A DNA stretch of 64,000 nt, from positions 15,552,501-15,616,500 of the forward strand of contig JAPNXP010000001.1 of the NCBI GenBank assembly GCA_028753945.1, in the 5' to 3' direction. The notes below the pieces were generated by a model that was not told the origin of the DNA, did not search any database, and saw nothing but the letters and a program-made list of their open reading frames with translations. The DNA is from Hexactinellida sp. DTS-2022 (taxonomy: Eukaryota; Porifera; Hexactinellida). A program made the translations under genes and the position numbers. This document shows positions 11,226 to 22,550 of this stretch, one piece after another. Position 1 is the first letter of the stretch. Each line of letters opens with the position of its first letter.

Positions 11226-12908
11226 TTTCAAAGAAAATGGTTTGATGTAATTGAAACAAATTATTCCAGGAGTTTTACATGCATGAGAAGTACTTTTGAT
11301 GCTAAATTATCTAAAATAAAGATAGTATTCGCAACATTTTTAGGTAATCTCCACAAAAGGTCAACCTCACATGAAAAAACTAAGCTACTAAAGTATGATT
11401 CAAATAATCTTTTCGAGCCGGATAAAAAAGATGTTTTTCCTGCTCCTGACTCTAGCTATGAGTTTAAAATTCGATCCAGTTTGTTAAAAGCAACTTCGGA
11501 ATACCTTCATAATTATTTCAATCCTAAAATTAGTCAAACAGACTTTTCACGTTTTTTAAAGAGTTCATTCATGGTGGACGGTATCAAAGTTAAGATGTTG
11601 AAGGGAAATGTACTACCAATTGAAAAACCAATTGATCCTGTCCTTGAGGAAGACACATTCAAAAAGTTGGAAAACATCAAAATGTTCAATTCAGAGCAAA
11701 TATTTAATATTTACCAATACATAAAAGAATTTGTCTCAGTATTGGATAGCTGCCAATTTGAGCTAGAAAAAAGTGAATTTGAAGAAATGTTACTCAAAAT
11801 GAAACAGGAATTTGAATCACTTGTATTAAACTGTGACTCTCAATGCCCAAGTTGTGGTAAATTTTGTGATAGGGCATTCCATCCATATGGTGGTCAATGT
11901 GAGATTAAAACAGGTCACCAAATCTGTTCTATGGGCGGCAAAGTTTGGGAGAATGACAAAAATAGATCTGCTATCTTAACCACTTGTGAGGATTACGAAA
12001 ACGACACTATAGTTAATTTACCCGGACAGAAAATTACTTGGGAAAAGTTCAAAGATAAAACAAGATTAGAATGGGATTGGAATCCTCCTAGTGATGAAAT
12101 ATACACAAATTTGCGTAAAACTAATCGCGATAGAATTGAAAAGATATGGTATAAGTTTGGTAGAGGAATATTAGGCTACTACGCGAGTAATGATGTCGTT
12201 ATTAAATATATTCCTAACTCTGGACTGAAGGTCAAGTTCGAAATATCTGGATTAATCGAATATCGCATTTGCTTCGTCATAGAAAGTACCACTAGAGTGT
12301 TGGATGGCATTCTACATGACATAAATTATATTTTCAGCCTAATTAACTCATATCGAATTTTTGGTAAAACGGCAGAATTCAAAATAGTTTGCTATGGTAA
12401 TCATTATGACGGGAATTCAATGATTAAACTTTTTCCTTTAAATTCTAAATTCACTACAGATTGTGCTTCTTTAGTAAAATTTCTTACTAATTATTCCTTC
12501 GATGTAAAAAATTGCCCGAATGCTATTTTAGATGGATTAGCTACGGCAGCCACGAAGTCTGATTGGAAATGCACTCCGGGTGTCAAGAACATTATTTTTC
12601 ACTTTTATGATTCTCCCCCACATGGGAACTTTCCTAACTACAAATCACATAGTGCTATCAGCAATGGACGCGACTGCTGTTGTTGTTGTTCCATGTGTAA
12701 ATTTGATTGGGATAAAGATGTATGGCATCCTATGCTCAAATTTAATATTTCGTATAAAGGTTTTAGCTATTGTAATAAGTTTTTTAACTTCAAAAAGGTA
12801 ATGACAACTAAACTCGGAGATTTATGTCACAATATTAATTGGGTAACTTCAAGTAATACAGAAATGGCCAATAGTTGTGGTATCTTTATTGACTATAAGA
12901 TGGATTAA
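11226..12908 (+). CDS. C-terminal part of the same VLIG protein: Cys-rich module plus vWA-like domain
   Basis: This is the same reading frame as the preceding ORF, separated only by TAA 11223-11225. The first available ATG is 11283 (541 residues), but the frame is open from 11226. Residues counted from that ATG: a cysteine cluster (C184, C188, C191, C195) followed by a GH-x2-C motif at 211-215. This matches the C-terminal cysteine/histidine region of VLIGs. Next comes a WxWxPPSD stretch and a vWA-like fold at about 325-500 (FVIEST at 331-336, YDSPPHG at 442-448). The DSPPHG motif corresponds to the D-A-P-x-H-G signature of vWA domains in alpha-kinase/VWA_2 proteins. A run of five cysteines (465-469) lies inside that domain. 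This is either a separate translated fragment or the tail of a gene recently disabled by the stop. Confidence 0.75.
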   Translation, partial: FQRKWFDVIETNYSRSFTCMRSTFDAKLSKIKIVFATFLGNLHKRSTSHEKTKLLKYDSNNLFEPDKKDVFPAPDSSYEFKIRSSLLKATSEYLHNYFNPKISQTDFSRFLKSSFMVDGIKVKMLKGNVLPIEKPIDPVLEEDTFKKLENIKMFNSEQIFNIYQYIKEFVSVLDSCQFELEKSEFEEMLLKMKQEFESLVLNCDSQCPSCGKFCDRAFHPYGGQCEIKTGHQICSMGGKVWENDKNRSAILTTCEDYENDTIVNLPGQKITWEKFKDKTRLEWDWNPPSDEIYTNLRKTNRDRIEKIWYKFGRGILGYYASNDVVIKYIPNSGLKVKFEISGLIEYRICFVIESTTRVLDGILHDINYIFSLINSYRIFGKTAEFKIVCYGNHYDGNSMIKLFPLNSKFTTDCASLVKFLTNYSFDVKNCPNAILDGLATAATKSDWKCTPGVKNIIFHFYDSPPHGNFPNYKSHSAISNGRDCCCCCSMCKFDWDKDVWHPMLKFNISYKGFSYCNKFFNFKKVMTTKLGDLCHNINWVTSSNTEMANSCGIFIDYKMD

Positions 12909-13147
12909 TACTTATTTGAATTCATATTGTTTATAGAAATAACTTGCTTAGTCAGTGAGGACAATGTTACTATTTATACACATCGGTTTTAGTACATTTT
13001 TACAAACATGGTTCGATTCTTTATGTAATATCTGTGCATATTTGTGTTTGATACTTTCTTTTCAGGCTAATGGGATGTCTTAGTTAACAAACAGTGTATT
13101 CAGTTCTAAAGACCTACAGTATACGTACACATAATATGTTTAAATTC

Positions 13148-13153
13148 AATAAA
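13148..13153 (+). terminator. Candidate polyadenylation signal for the VLIG gene
   Basis: AATAAA, 240 bases after the second stop codon. The sequence between shows no other strong signal. Support is by position and motif only. Confidence 0.35.
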
Positions 13154-13541
13154 TTGTGACTTCGAATAATGATACCGTGAAAGGGGGAGGAACCAATCTT
13201 GATCCAATATTGAGCTATAGAGTTTTATAACAAATTGAAAAATGTTCGATATAAAAACCAATATCGGCCGAATTCAAAGCTGGCGACGGTGAATTCTTTT
13301 ACAATGTAATTTTGATTCGAATTTTCTAAGCATTTAAAGATTAGTTGGCCAATTAATTGAATTTATATCCTGCTGTTGATTTTATACATTATCTAACTGA
13401 AATTGTATCTTGTACAACTGTAAGTATACTGTAACTGAATTTAACCCAATTTACCAGTTCGCAGCGAATTTTTGTGGGTAGTCTTCCAATGCGCCATCCC
13501 GGCCCTGTTTCTAACGGTGTACTTTTTTTTGAATGTGATAA

Positions 13542-14130
13542 TCTATATTATTAAATCTCGATTGTTGTGTGTGTGTTTGTCTGTTTGTTTGTTTGTCCAG
13601 ATTGTATTAGAGTGATGGGGGAATAGGAACCGAATTTATAACGTGTTCAGCATACTTGTTTACTTATGATACCCATTGAAAGCAAACTTGTAGGATGATT
13701 TTGAATTTCAATAATTTGTTTACCTATTTGTGTAAACAACAACAACAAATATTCATATTAGAAATTATAAACGCGAAATTCGTGTTCAGTATACTTGTTT
13801 ACTTATGATTCCCGTTGAAAGCTACTTCTAGGTCGATTTTGAATTTCATTAATTTATTTACATATTTTGTGTAAAATTACGTATTTCTCATTTATAAATT
13901 TCAAATTATGAATATTTATTGTTGTTGTTTACAAAAACAGCGAAACAGATTATTCAAAAATCAAAATGAACCCAGAAGCCACTTATAGGAAACAAGTTAA
14001 AAGTATGGAAAATGGTAGAAAGGGATGTATATAACATTGACAAATTTACCAACTATATAATCCCGGTTTAGTAAAAAGTGAGGTGCGTAGCAGCGATCCG
14101 TCGCAAAGCGACCGAGACCGAAGGGTTCGT
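13542..14130 (+). mobile_element. Helitron-like dispersed repeat R1, copy A
   Basis: It starts TCTATATTATTAAATCTCGA followed by a TG/TTTG-rich tract and ends with the hairpin-prone CGCAAAGCGACCGAGACCG then AAGGGTTCGT. The same ends delimit copies at 21071-21750 (inverted) and 60842-62019. Internally there are degenerate copies of a TTGTTGTTGTTTACACAAAA/TAGGTAAACAA unit. A TC start and a 3' hairpin fit a non-autonomous Helitron, but the exact 3' end is not certain. Confidence 0.6.
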
Positions 14131-14150
14131 ATAGTTGAAAATCTATCGAA

Positions 14151-15390
14151 ATCATAGACTCCTTAAGTAAAGGACTGGAACGTCGCGATCTCGGGGTTTT
14201 TAACTTGAGTCTGAGAGGCTCCAATTATAAAAATTGATAAAGCATTAAGTTTCCGGTCTCCAAGTGTGATTTTTGGCATATAGGAGTAACTTTTGGCATC
14301 CGTCAACAATTTGAGGTTTTCACTCAAAATTTCTCACACCTCGACAAGTTATGACGTCATTGTCACATTTCGAGAACCCTGAAAAGTCACTTAATCGCAC
14401 ATAATTCGCGCACTCAAAGAGATAAAAATCTGAAAATTTAATAGAACATGCACATTAATGATGCGGACACTTTGGTAACACCAGATTGCCAATATGCTTA
14501 CTCATTATCACATGATGACGTAATCACTAAAATTTCACATTTTTAAATTTGACTATTTAGGCCTATTTACGCTTTATAATCAATGTTGTAAGTGTATAAA
14601 CCATACACCAACCGCAAAGCTGTTGGTATGTGGTTGGGTTCTGCCGCAAAGCGACCTAGCAAGCGAAGCGCACTAGTATATATAGATATACTGTAGAATC
14701 AATCTATATAGATACTAGCGTGCTTTGCGGCAGAACCCAACCACATAGCAACCGCTTTGCGGTTGGTGTATGGTTTATACACTTACAACATTGATTATAA
14801 AGCGTAAATAGGCCTAAATAGTCAAATTTAAAAATGTGAAATTTTAGTGATTACGTCATCATGTGATAATGAGTAAGCATATTGGCAATCTGGTGTTACC
14901 AAAGTGTCCGCATCATTAATGTGCATGTTCTATTAAATTTTCAGATTTTTATCTCTTTGAGTGCGCGAATTATGTGCGATTAAGTGACTTTTCAGGGTTC
15001 TCGTCTTCTCGAAATGTGACAATGACGTCATAACTTGTCGAGGTGTGAGAAATTTTGAGTGAAAACCTCAAATTGTTGACGGATGCCAAAAGTTACCCCT
15101 ATATGCCAAAAATCACACTTGGAGACCGGAAACTTAATGCTTTATCAATTTTTATAATTGGAGCCTCTCAGACTCAAGTTAAAACCCCCGAGATCGCGAC
15201 GTTCCAGTCCTTTACTTAAGGCAGGTGTGTCAAACTCGATTCGAATAGTGGGCCAATTTCATAACCCCAGCCCTTTACCCGGGCCATATTCCAGATATTT
15301 TAATGGATTGCGGGCCACATCTGAGCAACCGGCGGGCCACAAATGGCCCGCGGGCCACCAGTTTGACACGCCTGACTTAAGGAGTCTATG
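14151..15390. repeat. 1.2 kb near-perfect palindrome
   Basis: The left arm (14151-14689) is repeated inverted as the right arm (14702-15390), with a spacer of about 12 bp around ACTGTAGAATCA. The right arm is longer because it contains a 153 bp MITE (15222-15374), and it lacks about 17 bp near the centre. The arms contain TGCCGCAAAGCG/CACTAG motifs resembling a Helitron 3' end, so the palindrome may be two element ends placed head to head. No gene is present. Confidence 0.92.
15222..15374. mobile_element. 153 bp hAT-type MITE with 8 bp duplication
   Basis: The terminal inverted repeats are CAGGTGTGTCAAAC and GTTTGACACGCCTG. Perfect 8 bp flanking duplications ACTTAAGG lie at 15214-15221 and 15375-15382. 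The opposite palindrome arm keeps a single CCTTAAGT at 14161-14168, an empty site. The interior has GGGCCACA/CGGGCCAC repeats typical of the widespread CAGGGGTGTCAAAC MITEs. Confidence 0.95.
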
Positions 15391-16143
15391 ATCGAAATAC
15401 ATAAGTACTTAATTAATTTTTAGAGTTACCAATTGCAATTGGGACAATATATCTGACTAAGTTAAGTTAAGAGTAAAAAATAAAAGGCTTTTTGGGAAAA
15501 TCTTTATTACATAGCATTGGAAACACTGCTATATAGAACCATTTTAATATTTAGCGGGAGAAACATGTAGGATTATATCGTTATTCTTAACTATTAGTAT
15601 GTAAAAGTTAATAAGTGACACATAAGCTTCGGTACTAAATCACAAATAGTTTGAGAACCACAGTTCTAACCGTTTATAATAATCACAACTAATAATCACA
15701 GTACAAGCTACAAGGTATAAGGTTACTCACCGACCAGGATACAATAATATCATATATATGATCTCCAAAACAGTGTATTATACAACCGTTTGTAAACACG
15801 CTCCTAATCCTGGTATGATCCAATTTCAATATACCTAATACCGATACATTTATAAGTTTAGCCTCTTCAAACTCATCTGATTAGCGAGAAAATCTGATGA
15901 TCGGATCAGTAGTGTACTGTGAGGGGCGGAAAAAATCAACTAAACTATGTGTATATATTTATTCTTAATTTTACCGTTGGTAGCACCAATGAGTTAACCG
16001 GCTTAACCCATAATGAGACAAATTCGGATAACGAGTTTGACAATTATATCCATAGATAGAGACATTACTAATGTTAGGGATTTTGATAAAATTATCAATG
16101 GCTTATAGGTTATGAAATCAAGAAAATTTATTTATATAAATGG
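15391..16143. other. Gene-free stretch with one repeat fragment
   Basis: No supported gene. Bases 15771-15838 match the left end of the CAGTGTATTATACA family seen at 47175, 54723 and 59674. The rest is unassigned AT-rich DNA. Confidence 0.6.
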
Positions 16144-16652
16144 TAGGGCATTAGTCGATCGCCAAAAAAATGATCGCGATCTCGATCCAGATCTTCACTT
16201 AAAATAGTATCGCGATCTCGATCCCGATCGCAATTTTACAAATGATCGCCGATCCGATCTCGATCATTTTTGCGATCATTTCTTATTTGCCGTAGTATCT
16301 ATTCAGGAGGCTCAGATTTCAACTTGACCAACTTTTAGAAACAGTGAAGTTAGATTTTCAACAACCTGAAAAATATTTTATTGTTACGGGCCTGTTTTAT
16401 GGATAAATTGAATTAATAATCGTATTCAAATTAAATACATGTGTTAAACTAATTAGGTGGTTTGGTGGATGAATTTAATTGGGGAACCTTTTCTAAAAGA
16501 TCGGAATGTAGGATCGAAAATTTATGCAAAAAAATGATCGCGATCTCCATTTCGATCGTTCTGTAAAATACGATCGACGATCCTGCTTCGATCGTCAAAA
16601 AGGATCGCGATCGTGATCGCGCGATCTTTGATCGTTCGATCCTAATGCCCTA
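16144..16652. mobile_element. 509 bp hAT-type MITE rich in GATCGCGATC
   Basis: The ends are TAGGGCATTAG and CTAATGCCCTA. Perfect 8 bp duplications ATAAATGG lie at 16136-16143 and 16653-16660. Both halves are packed with GATCGCGATC/CGATC palindromes arranged as long subterminal repeats. There is no ORF. Confidence 0.94.
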
Positions 16653-17176
16653 ATAAATGGTAAATGTATTAAACAGTAATATTTTATCATATTATCTCAC
16701 GCCTGGGCAGGGGGGCGGAATAATGTGACGGTGCCTTCTGGATCGAATTATTTTAGTCCAATGTCCTGTATCATGAAAGTCCTGATGGTTTCATTGTGTG
16801 ATTACACTGAGGTTATGAGGTCATATATAATTAGCTTACATGTCTGTTAGTACTATCTGTATCAGCTCTATGGCACAGTTCAATGTGCCACGTGCTACGC
16901 TTCTGATAATGCACAGCTTATGAATAAGTATGCAGATACAGCCATAACTGAAGTGTACTGAGTATAAGAATACTTAGATTAATAGTAGTCATAAAATACT
17001 AAACGCTATTTCAACTGTAACAACAAACTCAAACATTAATAACAATTCAACAACACTGCTTGTAACGATCTACTACATTAGAAGTGATATTTGTAAACAA
17101 ACTGTGCACAATGTGAGTTAAATATGTGATATAATTGTCAGTTTTAAGTTAACAAGCCATTTTCCTGGCTGTAGTG

Positions 17177-17332
17177 CAGGGTTTTTTTTTTAAGGTTGAG
17201 ACCTTGATGTAACTCAGCGCGGCCTTGGTGAAACTCAACACTGCAGCGGCCGCGGCCGACCCATAATCGTGGTGTAACTCCAAAAAATCTTGGTGCAAAA
17301 TTTACACCAAGATCGGCCTTAAAAAAACCCTG
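17177..17332. mobile_element. 156 bp hAT-type MITE
   Basis: The terminal inverted repeats begin CAGGGTTTTTTTT and end AAAAAAACCCTG. The 8 bp duplications CTGTAGTG lie at 17169-17176 and 17333-17340. The interior has CTTGGTGTAA-type repeats and a GCGGCCGCGGCC palindrome. Confidence 0.93.
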
Positions 17333-17340
17333 CTGTAGTG

Positions 17341-19076
17341 TGATTAAACTCTTTGTAGATCCCTTGATAAAATCATTTCCGTACTCTTTCCGTCATCAAA
17401 TTTGAAAATATATTTTAATGAATCATTTATGATCTACTTGTTATGTTTTACTGTTCAGCTTAATTGGGTAATTTTTCGCTGTAGCAGAATTATAGTTAGA
17501 AAGGCTAGTAGAAAATGGAAAGGAATTTCAGGTTTTTACATAATTCAAACTTTGGTTAAGTACATACATCAAAGTTTTGGTTATTCGTGTCCATATTTGG
17601 TTACTTTAGGGATATATATTATATAATTTTGTTATTTTGTATTATGTAAATAAATCAAAGATTCTGTAAAATTCACGGTAATTGTGTCAAAGTTATTACT
17701 TAAATATATGGATGCATCACTCGTTTAGTGAATATTATTGCTCACAAGGTAGCATATTTTAGGATTTCTGGTCGCTTCACCGCCCCACTACTACCTCTGA
17801 ATTAACTATAGATATAGTTATCATTCGAGCTACCATATAATAACTTGCTGTAGAAGAACGTAACTTGTGGCACATTGAATGAACTCACCAAAGTGTAATA
17901 CACTAAAATAATTATTGACATCGATACACTCTTCTTAACAAATTATTCTACGTAATGAACTTTATAATTATTTCCAGAATGTTCCTAGACAATTATTTCA
18001 ACTTAGGATTCATTAATTTATTATAAATGAACTTTATCGTCTTACAGAGACTAGTACAAACAACTCCAGTAGAGTCTATAACATGCTTTTGAATTATAGC
18101 TATTCTAATTACTGCATTCCTATGAACCACATCGTCACCAAGATCATATTTTCCTAATTGCTGTAGACTAATGGATAAACAAGTCCATTTAAAATTCGTT
18201 TCAGTGAGAAATATAATTAGGAGAACTGTTCCAAAGACTATTAATTGTAAATTAATCCATTCCATTAAATTATGAAACATTCTCAACACATTTTGTCTTC
18301 TGTTATTTTTATGTATATTGACATCAACTATACATTTAATTTTTGTCGGATTATTGAATGCTGATTTGCAAAGTTGTAAATTGACTGAACATCACTTTTG
18401 CCATGGACATTAATTATACAAAACTATAGAACAGAATTACAATTGAGAGGAGATTCCTGTAATATGAAATAACTACATTATTTACAAAGATTAATTTTTC
18501 ATTAAGAATTGATTTTATAGATGAACACTTGACTATAAATTTGTGTTAGCTAATTATTATTAACTTTATATTATTGCTTGTATCTATTTGTAGAATAAAA
18601 GAATCAATAAATAACCGAGAATCGAGAATCAATTCATTCCAAATAACGCAGAATTAGTTATTGACTGCTGTGAAGTACTATCTGAATACAAAGTGAGTTA
18701 GTATTTGCATTAGCTTCGGTCTCGTTGGCTTGCTACGGATCATTCAATCGCTACATGTAGTGTCGCTTGTTCACAATTTGTTAATAGACTCTAAAATAAA
18801 ATTATTAATATTTCGGCCAATTTGGTGCCGTACAAACGCTAAGTAACTTAAAGTCATACGATATTTTACACCTCCTTCTTGTTCACGCTTTTACTATTTT
18901 GCAAACAAAAGTATTTTATGACACACAATAGTCAACTCCATCCGCTTTGAAAAGGTTTATTGATATTTAACTTTATATCGCATTATTTTGTAGAATCGAC
19001 TAAATCAAACACTAACAAACTCAGAGACCATCACACCACACATTCTGTATCAAGTGAGTGATTATTGAGTTGAGTA
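17341..19076. other. Long AT-rich stretch without a convincing gene
   Basis: An open frame of about 130 codons on the minus strand (18391-17993) has one strongly hydrophobic segment (LIVFGTVLLIIFL) and no recognisable domain. It lacks a good start and could be a stray exon or chance. Nothing else stands out. Confidence 0.4.
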
Positions 19077-19612
19077 CAGTGGATACCGGTAACCGAATAA
19101 ACAACCAATGAGCATTTTAATATTCGTCTGAATTGACAAGATACCGGATTTAACAATATTCGAATTTTGGAATATGTAAGCAATGATGAAATTCGATTTC
19201 TCGCCTCGGTTAACAGGTTAACCACCGATACTATGCAACAAATATAGTAGTGTAGAACATTATTCATTTTCTACAGAATAAAATAGAGCACACAACGTAT
19301 TACTTAATCCATAACTACAATAATTAACCCACAAGGACATTACCTATACATTTTATACAGCTGAGTAAATTTGATATTTATTTGTTAAGAATCTCTTTAG
19401 CTTGGTTGCTAATTTATTTATAACCGATAGTGAGACAGTATAGCTTTTTCGCCTGTGTTAGTGAAACAGTAAAATGTTACTATATTGTAGATCCATATAC
19501 TATGTTCTTAAATCCTGACTAACATTACGAAGTATATACTGTTTACAAGAACATTTGGTTATAAGAATATACAGTATCTGTGATAATATTTTCTCTAAAC
19601 CGGTATCCACTG
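19077..19612. mobile_element. 536 bp Tc1/mariner-like MITE
   Basis: The inverted ends are CAGTGGATACCGGT on both strands, flanked by TA (19075-19076, 19613-19614). It shares its ends with the larger element at 60754-62110 (CAGTGGATTCCGGTTATAA type). No transposase is present. Confidence 0.8.
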
Positions 19613-19639
19613 TATTGTGTAGTTTGTGAATTGTTTATA

Positions 19640-20839
19640 GGGAAAATTCCAAAAATACTCAACTTTTTTAAAAAATTCCAAATATACTCAACTTTTACTG
19701 AAACTCAAATATAGAACTAGATATTTCCGAATCTACTCAAGTTTTTAAAAATAATTCCAATTCTACTCAAGTTTTTAAAAATAATTCCAATTCTGCTCAA
19801 GGTTTTTCAATAAATTCCAAATCTACTCAACTTTTCAGTAAATTCACAGATCTACTCAAGTTTAGAAAGGCTATATTTAGTCTATTTTATATATTAAATC
19901 ACAATGTCTTTGTGTTTGTTTGTTTGTTTGTTCAGAATTGATTGAGGAACTGGTAAAAGCTACAGACTTGAAATTTGGCAAGGGGGGTAGGGAATACTGT
20001 ATGTGCAAACAAGTTCAATATCTAAAAAAATATTCACATCTTCCATCACAAAAGGTGTCTAAACCTTTAGCCAATTAAATTCGAAGGTTGTTCCAGTATG
20101 GATTAGAAGCTAGCATTCAATTAGTACAATTGAATGCTTTAGTGTCTGTCAAATGTTAAGTGTGCATTATGGAAACTGAGACAGTAATATAATTGGTCGA
20201 GTTAAGGCATTTAATCAGTTATTTGTGTTCTGTCTGTCTAGCCATACATTTCTAACAATCCATTGTGTTATTTGATATCAAATTATTATCAATCAATTCA
20301 ATAACTTCTCCACATCCCAAAATTAGGGTTCCACGAGTACAGTTTCTTAGTGATATTTATTATAATATTTGGAGTTTGTATATTATTATACACGGACGAG
20401 CTTTAATATCTAGAAAATTATCTGTTCAAATTAGCATAAATATCCAAATCATTACTCTATATAAACCTGTAGCTAGGATCCACGGATATAAATAGACTAA
20501 TAGGGGCCACTCATCAAGAACGACATTTAATTTGAAAAGGAACATGCTTGAAGTACAAGCGAGGGCCGCAGGCCCGAGTACAAGTTGTAAGGACGCGCGT
20601 AGAGCAGACGAGCAGCTTGTACTAATAAATATTTGTGTTTGGGATCTCCATACTAGTTTCAATAGTCCAATAAAACTTGAGCATATTTGGAATATTCCAA
20701 TAAAACTTGAGTATATTTGGAATAATCCAATAAAACTTGAGTATATTTGGAAAAACTTGAGTATATTTAAAAATTAGTTGAGTATTGTTGAGTATATTTG
20801 GAAATTTTCAAAAAAGTTGAGTATTTTTGGAATTTTCCC
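19640..20839. mobile_element. 1200 bp foldback/MULE-like element with perfect TIRs
   Basis: The first and last 30 bases are exact reverse complements, beginning GGGAAAATTCCAAAAATACT. Each end is followed by a degenerate array of ATTCCAAxTxTACTCAA(G/C)TTTT units, as in foldback elements. The flanking 10 bp ATTGTTTATA is duplicated exactly (19630-19639, 20840-20849). The centre is occupied by a different repeat (19881-20624). There is no transposase. Confidence 0.95.
19881..20624 (+). mobile_element. Helitron-like repeat R2 nested in the foldback element
   Basis: It starts TCTATTTTATATATTAAATC with a TTTG-rich tract and ends with GACGAGCAGCTTGTACTA after a hairpin-prone GCGCGTAGAGCAGACG. Related left-part sequence is at about 58355-58470 and a related right end at 59350-59420. 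A short non-autonomous rolling-circle-like element is the best guess. Confidence 0.55.
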
Positions 20840-21070
20840 ATTGTTTATACCTGCCAACCGTATAGGTTATAGGCTATTTTCCCAGGGATTTAGTTATTTT
20901 TTTTAATTTCACGCACCTAAAATTAGTATCTATGCACTAACCCGGCCAAAAGTATTTGAACTACAATAATTTAAATAAAACTATATGTTGGTATAATAAA
21001 TAGCAAATTATATGTATTTCTATTTCTATGGAGGTGTTACACTCATTAACTAATAATGATTTAATAAAAT

Positions 21071-21750
21071 ACGAGCCCTTCGGTCTCGGTCGCTTTGCGA
21101 CAGATCGGTGCTACGCACCTCAAGTTAACGGCCACTATGCGGCCTTACTCCTCACACTTTCTACCATGGAAATGGTAGAAAGGGACGTTATGATTTTGAA
21201 TTTTCATTAATTTGTTTACTTATTTTGTGTAAACAACACCAACAAAATTCATATTATAAATTTTTTAAACGCGAAAATCGTGTTGAGGATACTTGTTTAC
21301 CTATAATACCCGTTGAAAGCTAACTTCTAGGTTGATTTTGAATTTTCATTAATTTGTTTACCTATTTGTGTAAACAACAACAACAAATATTCATATTAGA
21401 AATTTTTAAATTCGAAATTCGTGTTCAGCATACTTGTTTACCTACAATACCCGTTGAAAGCTAACTTCTAGGTTGATTTTGAATTTTCATTAATTTGTTT
21501 ACCTATTTTGTGTAAACAACAACAACAAATATTAATATTAGAAATTTATAAACGCGAAATTCGTGTTCAGCATACTTGTTTACCCCTTATAACTTTTGTT
21601 TACCAATTATAACATTTGAAAGTTAGTTTATATCTCATATATAAATGCGGTTTCTATTCCGCCATCACTTTAATACAATCCGGACAAACAAACAAACACA
21701 CACACACACACACACACAAACACACAACAATCGAGATTTAATAATATAGA
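21071..21750 (-). mobile_element. Helitron-like dispersed repeat R1, copy B (inverted)
   Basis: It opens with ACGAGCCCTTCGGTCTCGGT and closes with TCGAGATTTAATAATATAGA, the reverse complement of copy A's ends. It contains three or so TTTGTGTAAACAACAACAAC units and a (CA)n tract at about 21697-21718, the complement of the (TG/TTTG) tract in the other copies. Confidence 0.65.
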
Positions 21751-22399
21751 TATAATTTCCGATCATTTTGAGGCAATTGGAATATACGTATAATTCTGAT
21801 TTCAGATTTGTATACCACATGGTCGAATTGCTATAGGTACAGAATTTCTAATCCATGCCATAATTTTCCACTGAGATACAGCCCATTCCCTTATGTGCCT
21901 CTTGTGCCCAAAGTGTCACGTGCCAGCGACACTAATGCCACTTAATGAATATTCAACACAAATGACTTAAAATCCTAAATTTTATGAAACGTATAATTAG
22001 TGTAAGATATTTAATTAAGACTAGTTTAAACAGAGTTATTGCGAAACCAGAAATTTGTGTCTGGAATAAAATTACTGTGGTTTAAATGTTAGTGACATCT
22101 TGGTTCGTGCAAGTAAACTTTCCAGCAATCCCCTGGACATGTTCCACCATAAAATTGAAAGATGTTATTTAGATTAATCACATTCCTAAACACATTCATT
22201 ATGCATTCATAAATAATGATATCGACCCTGTATAGCAAGTAAGCGAATTTCAGAGCCTCGAGCCTGTAGAAATGTGTCCAGGGAATTCTTGGCATCCATT
22301 GATTTGTCTTGACAAGTTGGCAGGTATTATATTTGATACATACTATTTCAACATGTATGATGTGTTAGCTAACTAATGATAGTTTTTTAAAATTTTTAT

Positions 22400-22515
22400 C
22401 AGGTTATCATTACTAGTTATTGGAGATAAAGACAAATTAGTTTCCTATATATCAATACCCTTTAAGTAATCCATGGTTAGGAATGATGTCATTGCATTAT
22501 ATAATGAAGGTCACA
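22400..22515. repeat. Fragment of the CGTGACCTTCG repeat family
   Basis: It includes TTACTAGTTATTGGAGATAA, CTTTAAGTAATCCATGG and a terminal GAAGGTCACA. It corresponds to the right end of the element at 59932-60629. Confidence 0.6.
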
Positions 22516-22550
22516 TTTAATCAATAAAATTCAGAAGGAAAATTTAATTA

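Noticed and set aside
11211-11269. A GT-AG intron (GTAATA...TTCCAG) removing the VLIG stop codon
   Set aside because: It is 59 bp and puts the downstream sequence in the wrong phase, reaching TGA within ten codons. Other nearby AG choices also fail to restore the frame or are too short.
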